Part shown: piece after piece, positions 12,800 to 23,377 of the stretch
How the letters are laid out: each line of letters opens with the position of its first letter
Numbering within the stretch: position 1 is the stretch's first letter
Origin: Sipunculus nudus
Lineage: Eukaryota; Annelida; Sipuncula; Golfingiida; Sipunculidae
Reading direction: 5' to 3'
Length of the DNA stretch: 64,000 bases
Assembly (NCBI GenBank): GCA_026874595.1
Contig: CM049313.1
Location: 45,782,659-45,846,658, forward strand
Made by a program: the position numbers and the translations under genes
The notes under the pieces: generated by a model
Told to the model about the DNA's origin: nothing
The model's input: the letters and a program-made list of their open reading frames with translations, nothing else
The model's database searches: none

Positions 12800-15700
12800 A
12801 GCGAACCTGTGAGCTTATGCGATGGCGCAGCGTTGTCCGTCCACCGTCCAGGGCTGGCTTTCTGGCGTCCATGGCTGTAAGTCAGAAACTGTCGGAGCTA
12901 GCAGCTCCAAATTACATGTAAGAATTTGTCACATGTGAAACTTGGTGGCCTGGAGCTTATTATTGGGTATCTGCATTCATTTAGATTTTATAGAGAAAAA
13001 GCTTTAAAACCTTTAAAAATCTTCTTCTCTGAAACTGTCCAGCCAAATTGTTCAATATTTCACAGAAATGATCTCTGGAACAATCTCTTTCAAGTTTGTT
13101 CGAATGGTTCCAGTTCGGAGATTTTTGGCCGAGTTACAGGAGGTTGAACTTAGTCATCTGTCCAAAAAAGCACACTAAAATTAAATATCTCAGAAACGGC
13201 TAGAGCTATAATGACCAAATTTTTTACCAATGTTTGTCACATATGTCATATCTTATTTTGAGGTATTGGTGGCGCCACCTACATTGATGTGTTTTTTACA
13301 AGTGAAAATGTAATTTTAAACTCTTCTAGCTTATACACTGATTTATGATGAAACTGTTCAGCTGATTGATTTAAACTTTACAAGAATTATTCTATGGTAG
13401 GGTTCTGCCAGTTTTATAAGAATATATTGGGTAAATACAGTTTTAAAAAAGCATTGTAGCCAATTGAAAAAGGCTTTCTGTATTTGAAAACAGATTTGAC
13501 TTCATGCAGCCAAGTCAAGAGGTCACTCAGTACAAACAGGTGGGGTCCAGACATCACCATGGCAACTGACCTGGCTGGGGCGGGTGGGTGTCTAGACAAT
13601 GTGTCTAGACGTCTAGACACAGCGTCTAGATGTCTGGATACAATGTTTAGATGCAGAATTCCCAGATTATTGGAACTATATCTTTCAACTGTTTGAAAAA
13701 ACTTGGGTTGCATTTTAAGCAAATCGGGTTTATCATCAGGTCACATGTGAACTGCTGTGCCTTCATTTTTGGTTGACATCTGACCTTTCCTTGCTGCCCA
13801 GTGTCCATTTGTGCGTCTGTTTCCACACATAAACCCACATATCACAGAAACCGTTTGACCGATCAGGCTAAAAATTTTGCACAAATGTAGCCCTTTGATA
13901 GCTTTATAACATACACTAAAAATGGTGGCGCCACCTGCAACCATTTTTGCACAGCGTCCATTTGTTCATCTGCCTTGGGATAATATTACTCATATCTCAG
14001 CAGTGGTTTGACTTATCCACCTGAAATTTTGCAGGTTTATACATCCTGGACAGCTTTCTCGATTTTATGACAGGTGGCACCACCTACATTCACATTTACT
14101 CTGCAGACATCCAAGCTCATATCTCGGAAACAGTTTGACCGATAGGGCCAAAATTTTGCATGTGTATAGATCTCACATGGCTCTTCATCATAGGCAAAAC
14201 TGGTGGTGCCACCTGCAACCACTTATGCACAGCGTCCATCTGTTCATCTGCCTTTGGATAAAATCACACATATCTTAGCAGTGGTTTGACTTATCCACCT
14301 GAAATTTTGCAGTTTTATACATCCTGGAAGGTTTCTTGATTTTATGACAGGTGTCGCCACCCACATTCACATTTACTCTGCAGACATTCAAGCTCATATC
14401 TCAGAAACCGTTTGACCGATAGGGCCAAAATTTTGCATGTTTCTAGATCTCACATAGCTCTTCATCATAGGCAAAACTGGTGGTGCCACCTGCAACCATT
14501 TATGCACAGCGTCCATCTGTTCATCTGCCTTAGGTTAAAATCACTCATATCTCAGCAGTGGTTTGACTTATCCACCTGAAATTTTGCAGGTTTATACATC
14601 CTGGACAGCTTTCTCGATTTTATGACAGGTGGCGCCACCCACATTCACATTTACTCTGCAGACATTCAAGCTCATATCTCGGGAACCGTTTGACCGATTG
14701 GGCCAAAATTTTGCATGTCTAGATCTCACATAGCTCTTCATCATAGGCAAAACTGGTGGTGCCACCTGCAACCATTTATACACAGCGTCCATTTGTTCAT
14801 CTGCCTTGGGATAATATTACTCATATCTAAGCAGTGGTTTGACTTATCCACCTGAAATTTTTTAGGTTTATACATCCTGCACAGCTTTCTTGATTTTATG
14901 ACAGGTGTCGCCACCTACATTCACATTTACTATGCAGACATTCAAGCTCATATCTCGGGAACCGTTTGACTGTTGGGCCAAAATTTTGCTTGTGTATAGA
15001 TCTCACATAGCTCTTCATCATACGCAAAACTGGTGGCGCCACCTGCAACTACTTATGCACAACATCCATCTGTTCATCTTCCTTTGGATAATATCACTCT
15101 TGTCTCAGCAGTGGTTTGACTTATCCACCTGAAATTTTGCAGGTTTATACATCCTGGACAGCTTTCTCAATTTATGACAGGTGGCACCACCTACATTCAC
15201 ATTTACACTGCAGACATCCAAGCTCATATCTCGGGAACCATTTGACTGATTAGGCCAAATTTTTGCATGTGTATAGATCTCACATAGCTCTTCATCATAC
15301 GCAAAACTGGTGGTGCCACCTGCAACCATTTATGCACAACATCCATTTGTTCATCTGCCTTAGGTTAAAATCAATCATATCTCAGCAGTGGTTTGACTTA
15401 TCCACCTGAAATTTTGCAGGTATTTTACATCCTTGACAGCTTTCTCGATTTTATGACAGGTATCGCCACCTACATTCACATTTACTCTGCAGACATCCAA
15501 GCTCATATCTCGGGAACTGTTTGACCTATAAGGCCAAAATTTTGCATGTGTATAGATCTCACATAGCTCTTGGCGCCACCTGCAACCACTTATGCACAGC
15601 ATCCATCTGTTGATCTGCCTTGGGATAAAATCACTCATATCGCAGCAGTGGTTTGACTTATACACCTGAAATTTTGCAGGTTTATACATCCTGGACAATT

Positions 15701-16054
15701 TTCCCGATTTTATGACAGGTGGCACCACCTACATTCACGTTTAAGCTGCAGACATCCATGCTAATATGCAACACACCATGCTGTATTCCCCTAATGCCAC
15801 TTAATCCATGCCTCATTTCACCCGTCCCACTCAGATTTCTGCGGATACACATAGTGGCTTGTTGACTACCCATATTCTGGTTTTAAAATGTCCTAGTCCG
15901 GAACTTGCAGGTCAGAAACGTCCATTTTGCTGAAATCATAATGACTAAGGTAGATATGCAGGACTTAGGAGGATCAATATTAAATTTTAAAAATAAACCT
16001 CCATTCATACTCCTAAACTTTGCACAGGTTCGCTTTAGGCCTGTAGGCCTTGTT
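12800..16054 (+). mobile_element. Family A HINE-like element A2 (A/C chimera)
   Basis: It has a complete 5' terminus (AGCGAACCTGTGAGCTTATG) after a T run and a complete 3' terminus (GCACAGGTTCGC, AGGCCTGTAGGCCT hairpin, TGTT). The order of parts matches A1: A-type sequence, an intact palindrome at 13267, the GTCTAGAC cluster, a family C body including its terminal TTTCTGCGGATACACATAGT region near 15838, then the A-type 3' end. It is longer than A1 because the C-type tandem array is expanded to about seven units. Short open frames recur on the minus strand at unit spacing; I read them as by-products of the repeat. Confidence 0.78.
13940..15745 (+). repeat. 277-bp family C tandem array
   Basis: Successive GCAGGTTTATAC marks fall at about 14031, 14309, 14586, 14862, 15139, 15416 and 15676, giving spacings of 276-278 bp with one shortened unit. 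Each unit is a dimer of about 138 bp, and each half ends in a GGTGGCGCCACC-related palindrome. Central CG is intact in some copies (13924, 14627, 15034) and TG or CA in others (14073, 14200, 14480). Confidence 0.85.
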
Positions 16055-17241
16055 GTAGTTAAAATTCTTTGTACATACAGCATATTTCACAGTAATAGAG
16101 ATGGTATGTAAAATAATTAACAATTAGTGGTATGTTGCTTTTTATCTTTCAATCATTGAAAATGATTTTACAACCAATCCCTACCACTAACAGCCATGCT
16201 GAATAAGGTGAGTGGGAAAAAGATTTGAGCCGTCTTCTTGAGTTTCGAAAAACGGCAGGTGCTTGCCTGCTAATATGATTGGCTCAGGTCAGCAGGATAA
16301 AAAAGCAAGGGAGAACCAGTCATGAACTTGATCAAAGTAGAATTAAAAAAAAAAATAATACCGAAAACATTTTGCCATTAGTTCTGACTTTGAGTTTCAT
16401 TCTTGTTCTTGGAGCTCAGCTTGTTTTCAGTCATGATGATTGGACTGTGCATGGCAGTGGGTCTTTACCAATTTTCCTTTATATTTGTCCATTAGTAAAT
16501 TATATGTGGGTAGTTGAGCTAGCTGGAATCCTCTGGTTGTAGATGTCTGGAAATGTCTTGGTCAAGTCTCCTCAGCCTTCTCTTATTGACCTATGTTGTT
16601 CAAGCAACAGGTCAAAAACAACTTTAGAACCAAGAGATAAGTCATTCTTGATGGTATTCAGTTTAGCTGAACAGATAATTTGCGCTGAAACATAATAAGT
16701 TAAATGATCCTGTCAAAAGCTGAAAAAAAAATCAAACCAGATTTTAACTAGTGACCCAAGGGTCTAGATACTCAGCTGAATTTGTCAATAAGGATATTTT
16801 TTTTAAGCTACAGGTTTCTACCATATTATCTGATAAGGAGTTCCCGAAGTTCCCGGAAGGTGTGGCATAAACAGTTTACCCAGTACAAAATAAATGTCAA
16901 AACATAAAGGGTGCACAAATATCCTAAATTACCACTGATTTGACCTTGAAGTTCAAGGTCAAGGTCACCAGTTTCTTAAATTTTCCAAAATTTGATGAAA
17001 TAATATGCTGCTATTTAAAAGTTATGAGGTTCATAATAATCCTTAATTGCAGCCACTTTGACACTGAAGATAAAGTTTAAGGTCATCAGTTTTACAACTC
17101 ACCTGAGAACATGAAGAAAACACCTGGTTTGACAAATTTGAGCTGCAAAAATCCAGTACTTCATAAGTACTTCATAAGTTTAAGGGGTCACAATAATCAG
17201 AATGGACCTTGAATGTAAAGGTCAAGGTCAGCTCTGAGAAC
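16055..17241. other. Spacer with AAGGTCAAGGTCA repeat fragment
   Basis: Mainly unique DNA to about 16900. From there to about 17240 it resembles a repeat built around AAGGTCA half-sites: an inverted pair TGACCTTGAA / TTCAAGGTCA at about 16941-16961, followed by a further AAGGTCA, and AAAGGTCAAGGTCA near 17216. The same AGGTCA-rich phrase occurs near 63760 and 63901. Confidence 0.45.
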
Positions 17242-17244
17242 TTA

Positions 17245-17580
17245 GGCCAAAATAAAAAACAGGTATGGTTCTCAGGCACTTTTTTTCAGAAATCAATGCG
17301 GGCGGGCACTTTCTTTATTTTAATTTTTTTGGTATGTTTCGATTAAAATGTCAAATGATAAGGGAAAAGCATGAAAAAAACAGTTTTATTTTGCTAAATA
17401 AGTAAAAGCACTACAAAACAAAGGAAATTGTATGGTTTTATCTTCTTGAAAGAAATGTCGGAGCGGCAGCAGCTCAAAATTGGTAAGTTTTTATTGAAAA
17501 ACAAAATAAAAATTTTTGATGCGGGGGTTTAAAATTGATGCGGGCCGTGCCTGAGAACCATACCTTTAATTTTTTTGGCC
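17245..17580. mobile_element. PIF/Harbinger-like MITE
   Basis: A 336-bp element. The arms begin GGCCAAAA and contain the perfect 19-bp inverted repeat AGGTATGGTTCTCAGGCAC (17261-17279) and its complement (about 17547-17565). It is flanked by TTA on both sides (17242-17244, 17581-17583). A 3-bp TTA duplication with GGCC ends is typical of PIF/Harbinger. The interior includes 'GATGCGGG' phrases near both ends and no transposase. Confidence 0.65.
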
Positions 17581-17583
17581 TTA

Positions 17584-19121
17584 GTTGAAACAACTAGTGT
17601 GTCAAACTTGAGGGGAAGAGTAATTGCTGGTGGACAATTCTTCATGTCATAAATTGATTTGGCACCATGGCAGTGTCTCCTTTCACCACAGAAGCCATCC
17701 ACCTGTGTAGGTTCATGGTCATCTGTTTACAGATGTTAAAACTGACATAGATCCTATGAAACTTCTTCCTTGAATGTTATTGCTTGTACTTTGTCTTGGA
17801 TTTGGTCTCTTAACCACACAACAGATTTAGGACAGGTTTAGGGCCTTCTGTTCATCAGTATATTTGTAGGTTTGTAAGTCTGAAAATTGCTATGTAACTT
17901 TTATTTAAAACTCAGTAGCAATTCTATTTCTAGAAATATTTCCTTTGCAGTTCGCAATAACATGTATTTCAATATGCTCCCCCTGTTATTTTACTTTATT
18001 TTCTTTCTCCAGATATCCCCTAGGTATGTATAACAGCCGTTCTTAGTGAAACACTGGAAAGGTTTACAGTTCATCATTGAGTGGGCTGTTCATGCTCAGC
18101 AAAAAGATTTACCTGAAAGAGCTCGCCCCATGCCACAGACAGTAGTTCTTACTAAAACAATGTGGTTTATCCAAGAATGGTCTGCATGACCATGCTCAGC
18201 ACACAAATTGGCTTCTGGAAGTTAACCACAAAAGCCTTTCTGAGCTCCAGTTAGTCTTGTGATACAATCAACAGACAGGTTTCTTGGTGAAACACTGAGG
18301 TAAATGTGTTTCATCCTAGAATGCACAACACATGGGTGGTAATGTTGCCATAGAACAATCATTACCAGAGAACAATCTGAGGTGGTCCCCTGTTACAGTT
18401 ACCACCCAACCCTCTCTGAGCTCAAATTATGTTCCAGGTACCCTAGGCAGCCATCCTTGATAAAACACTTGAGAAGCATGTGGTTAAGCTTAGTAAAGGC
18501 TGACCATGCTTTACACAGGTATTGTCTTCTGGTAACCTTACCACCTGAGCCTCTCTAGGCCTTGTTATCCCTCCAGGTATCTAGGATAGCCATGCAGTCT
18601 CAGTTAAAAAGTGAAACATGTCACCCTCCTTGGAAAACACTGACCGCATTCAGCCCACAGGTGAAATTTTCTAGTCTTCTGCAGAAGTAGCTGCAATGTT
18701 TCTGAAGATTGCCTTGGATTCATCTGACTAAACATTTGGATGAAAGTTAGAGATCAAGAAATGTGATTGCAGAGCAAAATTTTTAAGCTCTGAATCAGCC
18801 AAAAAAAAATTTATACACTCTGCTCTATACAGTTCATAATTTTCTTTTAAATTTTCTAAAAAAATCTTGCTCAGTACATATTTAAATGATAAATATGCAG
18901 ACAATCCAAGTGTAAAAGCAGACAATCCAACATAAGTACACAACTATAATTTGAAGTTTCCAATAACCTGTCATGTTGTGTTTGAGTAATGTGTTTCACA
19001 GGCAAGGTATGAATATATTCTGCACCCTGACCCTAATAGAGGTCAGAGTTGAAATGGCTAAAATATTAAACATCACATACTGATTTGGATTCAGTATGCT
19101 CATAAATTCAAACTTTCAAAG
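17584..19121. other. Degenerate low-copy repeats, no gene
   Basis: Between about 18030 and 18640 a loosely repeated phrase recurs: CTTGGTGAAACACT-like words near 18041, 18149, 18283, 18460 and 18598, each followed by GACCATGCT- or TCTTCTGG-like words. The spacing is irregular and divergence high. The remainder is unique AT-rich DNA. Confidence 0.4.
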
Positions 19122-19123
19122 TA

Positions 19124-20525
19124 CCGTAAAATCTCCACTTAAAACCGCACTTCCGATTAAAACCGCACCCAGACTTCGCCGAAATTCCAGACGAGACACC
19201 GCGAGGGGCTCAAATACTAAGAACCCCCCTTTAAAACCGCACCAACTTTCGCTACGGAGTGATTTGACAAAAGACACAATCAAGCTATAATCTAGAAATG
19301 AACACGCGTAGGTTGCGACTCTGCAATTCCTGTCCACTTTAAAAATTCTTTGGGCATTTTATTTAAACACACCATAACACTTTTTTTTGCAGGGTCACTC
19401 AAGCATGAAGTTTGGGAAGACGTAAGGGCCGGTGAACCTCTGCCTGGTTATACAGATTTTATATTTCGTGCCGTATTCTTGTTTGCTACTGATTTGTCAT
19501 TATATTATCGAAAAAATATTCTGCTGATCCATTTCAAGTCACTGTATATTTAAATTCTAAAAGTATTATTTTGAAATCTTAATTTTTGATGAAAATTCCA
19601 TTTTCTGGAATTACTCGGAAGATTCAACTCATTTTCATACCGGTTACTTCCGTATTATCATCGTCACATCGTACGTTGACATCGCTCCATGTCACAATTG
19701 CTGGTGCGTTTGAAAACATCGCTGGTCAACTTAACTAAATATCAAAGTAACTGAAGTTACCTTGTCGAGATACGCACGTATAGGAAACATGACGCTTGAA
19801 AACGAGTGATTTTAAGGTAAAATTAAAGTGGCCAGTCCGGGTGAGCAAGTTTTTTATCTGAAGAAAGTTTCCGTGTGGAGAGCCATTTTGTCAAGGCAGT
19901 GTTCGCGCAAGGCACGCTGGGACGAAATAGGTGGCTGTTCTATTTACCACCCACCGCGTACAGCCGTTCAAAATATTCTTAGCAGAATACCGGGGCATTT
20001 CAGCACATGGCGGCACTCAAACTTGATTTTAAAACGATCGTCTGCCATTGTGTGACTCTTTACGATGTCAGCTTTTTATTCATTTTACGTTTTAAACAAA
20101 TAATCATTGCTAAATAATGCCGCAAATGGGTTAAAGTAGGCTTTTATTTCAATTTTGCTTGACCATTCCCAACGAAGTGGGCCGCTGTGTGTAACAGCAG
20201 GGTTGTTGTAAACGAATTATTTGGTGACAATTACCAAGATTTTATAACAAGTTATATATCACACGAAAACTAATCAACAATATTTAATTTATAAATAACA
20301 AATAATCGTAAATAATACATTTACACACGGCTCCCATGCATGCTAAGAACAGCCTTCGAAAGTTGCAATATTATCGCCCACGTGCCGGCCCAAAAACGAT
20401 GTCTGTCAGGAAGATATTAAGGAAACCCTTCTAGTATAAACCGCACAGTGTTTTCAGGAAATCAACCTGATTTCAAGATTTTGAATTTCTTGATTAAACC
20501 GCGGTTTTAAGTGGAGATTTTACGG
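19124..20525. mobile_element. 1.4-kb TIR transposon, TA target, with GC-rich cargo
   Basis: Perfect 25-bp terminal inverted repeats (19124-19148 and 20501-20525) begin CCGTAAAATCTCCACTTAAA and are flanked by TA on each side, as in Tc1/mariner or pogo elements. GTA/TAC outside the ends also matches, so a 4-bp GTAC target is an alternative. The motif AAAACCGCAC recurs inside the left end (about 19141, 19159, 19231) and a related TAAACCGC near the right end, like subterminal transposase-binding sites. No transposase was recognised. The middle (about 19650-20070) is more GC- and CpG-rich than the surroundings and may be captured host sequence. A minus-strand frame starts at 20048 (MADDRFKIKFECRHVLK) and is open for 26 codons. 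Confidence 0.75.
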
Positions 20526-20527
20526 TA

Positions 20528-20947
20528 CATGATATATTTATATAACTTGGTATTTGTGCTGTTTCAGACTGGTTTAATCTGCATACATAATAATAAAATC
20601 TTGGTTATTCCTGTGAGGAAAAGTTCCTTTTATTCCTCTATGATAGATATGTGAGGTTTTAACCTACAAGCTGGCAGTAACATGGTACATGCACCAGTGT
20701 TAACAAACAGAAAAATCAAGCAACCTGAGGGGATTGGTTGCATATGTGCGAAAGCTGAAAGGTCACTACTGACATAAAACCCTTTGCAATACTCTGGTTT
20801 GTGTGACTTGCTACCAGATGTCTTTGTTAAATGTGTTTGGATTATTTTGGCAGGCTTGGTCACTACTTGTTATTAGCATGTTGATAAAAACAAAATGAAT
20901 AGCCTGTATGTGATTGAATTAGCACTTTCTTGCCTACACATATTATT
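20528..20947. other. Unique spacer
   Basis: AT-rich, non-repetitive DNA between the TIR element and A3. No feature was recognised. Confidence 0.4.
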
Positions 20948-23377
20948 AGCGAACCTGTGAGCTTATGCAATGGTGTGGGGTCAGCCGTCGTCCGTCGTTT
21001 GTACGTTAACCCATACTAACTCTTAAACAGCGGGAGCTAAAATCACCAAAATCACCATTATACCAAATATTAGTCGTCTAAAATGTTCTATCAGATGTTG
21101 GTTATTTTTTGGCTGACAGCATTTCCTTAGATTTTGCATGGAAAAAGCTAAAAAAAACTTTAAAAATTTTCTCCTCTGAAATTGTTCAGCCAAATTGTCC
21201 AATATTTCACAGAAATGATAACTGGAACAATCTCTCTTAAATATGTTCGAATGGTTCAAGTTCAGCGATTTTTGGCCGAGTTACAGAATGTTGAACTTAG
21301 CCATATGTCCAAAAAAGAATACTTAAATTACAATCTCAGAAACAGCTGGAGCTATCATCACTAAATTTCATGCAAATGTTGTTCACATGAGTTGTATTTG
21401 AAATTGAGGTATTGGTGGCGCAACCTGCATCAACAGTTTCTGTATAGGGGTCATCAATCTACTGTACTATAACCCATACTATCTAATGGAGCTAGCATCA
21501 CCAAATTTTATGCAAAAAATTAGTCATCTAAAAAACTCTATCAGATTTTGCTTATCATTTGGCTAACTGCATTTTTTTAGATTTAAAGGGAAAAAGCTAA
21601 AAAAAAACTTTAAAAATATTCTTCTCTGAAACTGTTCAGCCAAATCATCCAATATTTACAGAAATGATTACTGGAACAATCTCTCTCAGGTTTGTTCAAA
21701 TGGTTCAAGTTGGGTGATTTTTGGCTGAGTTACAGGATGTTGAACTTAGTCATTTGTCCAAAAAAGCATACTATAATTAGAATCTCAGAAACAGCTGGAG
21801 CTTTCGTCTCTACATTTCATGCAAATGGTGGTCACATGAGTCATATTTGAAACTGAGGTATTGGTGGTGCCACCTGCATCATCCGTTTCTGCACAGGGGT
21901 CATCAGTCATCAGGTCACTATTCTATAATTTCTCAGGAATAGCAGGAGCTCGCATCATCAAATTTTATGCAAAAATCTGTCACATATCAAATTATGTGGA
22001 ATTGAGTGTTTTGTGGCATCACCTACATTAACTTACATTTGATAGGGAAAAAGTTAAAAAAAAACTTTGAAAATCCTCTTCTCAAAAATCATTCAGCCAA
22101 ATGGTTCAATATTTCACAGAAACGACCCCAGAGACCAGCTCTCTGTAGTTTGTTCAAATGGTTGTGGTTTGATAAATTTTAACCATGTTACAGGAATTTG
22201 AAATTAGTCATTTGGCAAGTAAGCATACTAACATAACAATCTCAGAAATAATAGGAGCTATTATCACTAAATTTTATGCAGATGTTGGTCATGTGACTCA
22301 TATTTGAAATTGCAGTTTTTGTGGCCCCACCTACATCGACCTGCTTTTTAGGGTAAGAAACTTTATAATTTTAGCCACTTACACCTTAAAAATGTTTGAT
22401 GATGAAACTGTCAAGCTGAATGGTTTGATTTTTCACAAGAATATTCTAGGATAGAGTGTTTTAATTGTATAAGGATAGGTTGGGTTCATTTTTTTGGGGG
22501 GGGGGGGGGTCAAAGAAAGCTTAAGTTGGTCTTGAGGCCATTGGTAAGCCTATTTCAAATTGAGGGCTGAAATAGTCTCCTTCTGCAAAACTGTATAGTT
22601 TAAATTTATTTTATATTGCACCAAAATGATTCTTAGGTGACCTTTATTCAAGTTTACTTAAATGATTTTGGCACAATTAATAGACCTTTAAAAATGAAAA
22701 GACAGCATCTTTTATTATTCTAAACATTTTTATAAAAAAAAAATCATATGAATGCATCAGCTTAAAAAAAGCATTTTAGCCAAAGACTTTCAGTATGTGT
22801 AAACAGATTTACCAACAGGCCAAGGTTGTGTCTGTATCTATAAATAGCTTGGCAGACTGACTGCCAACTATTCCAGATTTGGCAACAGGCCTAAGGTCAA
22901 TCTGGGTTTATTTATAGCTTAAGCAGACTGCCAACTGTAGCAGATTAGGCAAAAGGTCAAGAGTTCACTCAATGCAGGCAGATACAGGTCAAAAGTTCAC
23001 TCAGTGTAGTAGCTGCATTCCATTTATAGCTGTGGCAGACTTTCCACTGTATCAGATTTGGCATGGATCTATTTATAGCTTTGCCAGACTGACAACTGTG
23101 TCAGATTATGCAAAAGGTCAAGAGTTCACTCAATGCAGCCAGGTACAGGTCAAAAGTTCACTCAGTCTAGCCAGGTGCAGGTCAAGCGTTCACTCAGTGC
23201 AGTAGCTTGAGCCAGGAATTTGTCACAGTTCACTTGGGGCAACTGCCTTTCTCACCTAAGCCTGGTCAACTCAAGGGAAGTTTGATGTATTGGCCTAATA
23301 TTTTTACCTTCTATGCATCATTGATGACTTTCTCATTCACAAGACAAGTGTCGCCACCTACAATGACTTTTGCACAA
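20948..23377 (+). mobile_element. Family A element A3, 3' truncated
   Basis: Intact 5' terminus AGCGAACCTGTGAGCTTATG, followed by CGTCGTCCGTCG and ACGTTAACCC. The body consists of tandem, divergent A-type units (roughly 400-470 bp; phrases 'AATCTCAGAAACAGCTGGAGCT' and 'GCCAAATTGTCCAATATTTC' recur). A 14-base G run lies at 22496-22509. The distal part carries TATTTATAGCTT and AGGTCA-type direct repeats. It is cut at about 23377, where a 5'-truncated B element begins. Confidence 0.7.
22954..23192 (+). promoter_or_regulatory. Cluster of DR2-type nuclear-receptor half-sites
   Basis: Five direct repeats of the form AGGTCA-N2-AGTTCA: 22954-22967, 22986-22999, 23115-23128, 23147-23160 and 23179-23192 (the last with CGTTCA). 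This is the DR2 layout bound by retinoic-acid-type nuclear receptors in other animals. Whether it is bound here is unknown; the motifs are part of the family A repeat. Confidence 0.45.

Noticed and set aside
8557-15728. Recurring minus-strand frames of about 61 codons (VAGGATSF..., NVGGATCHKI...)
   Set aside because: They recur because the 277-bp C units recur. Each stops within a unit, indels break them freely (for example 15161, 15567), and overlapping frames are also open. They look like by-products of the repeat, not a repeat protein.
19350-19553. Exon after TTTTTTTTGCAG with GSLKHEVWEDVRAGEPLPGY
   Set aside because: The acceptor-like tract is good and the frame is open, but no matching donor follows and it lies within the TIR element; left as possible cargo only.
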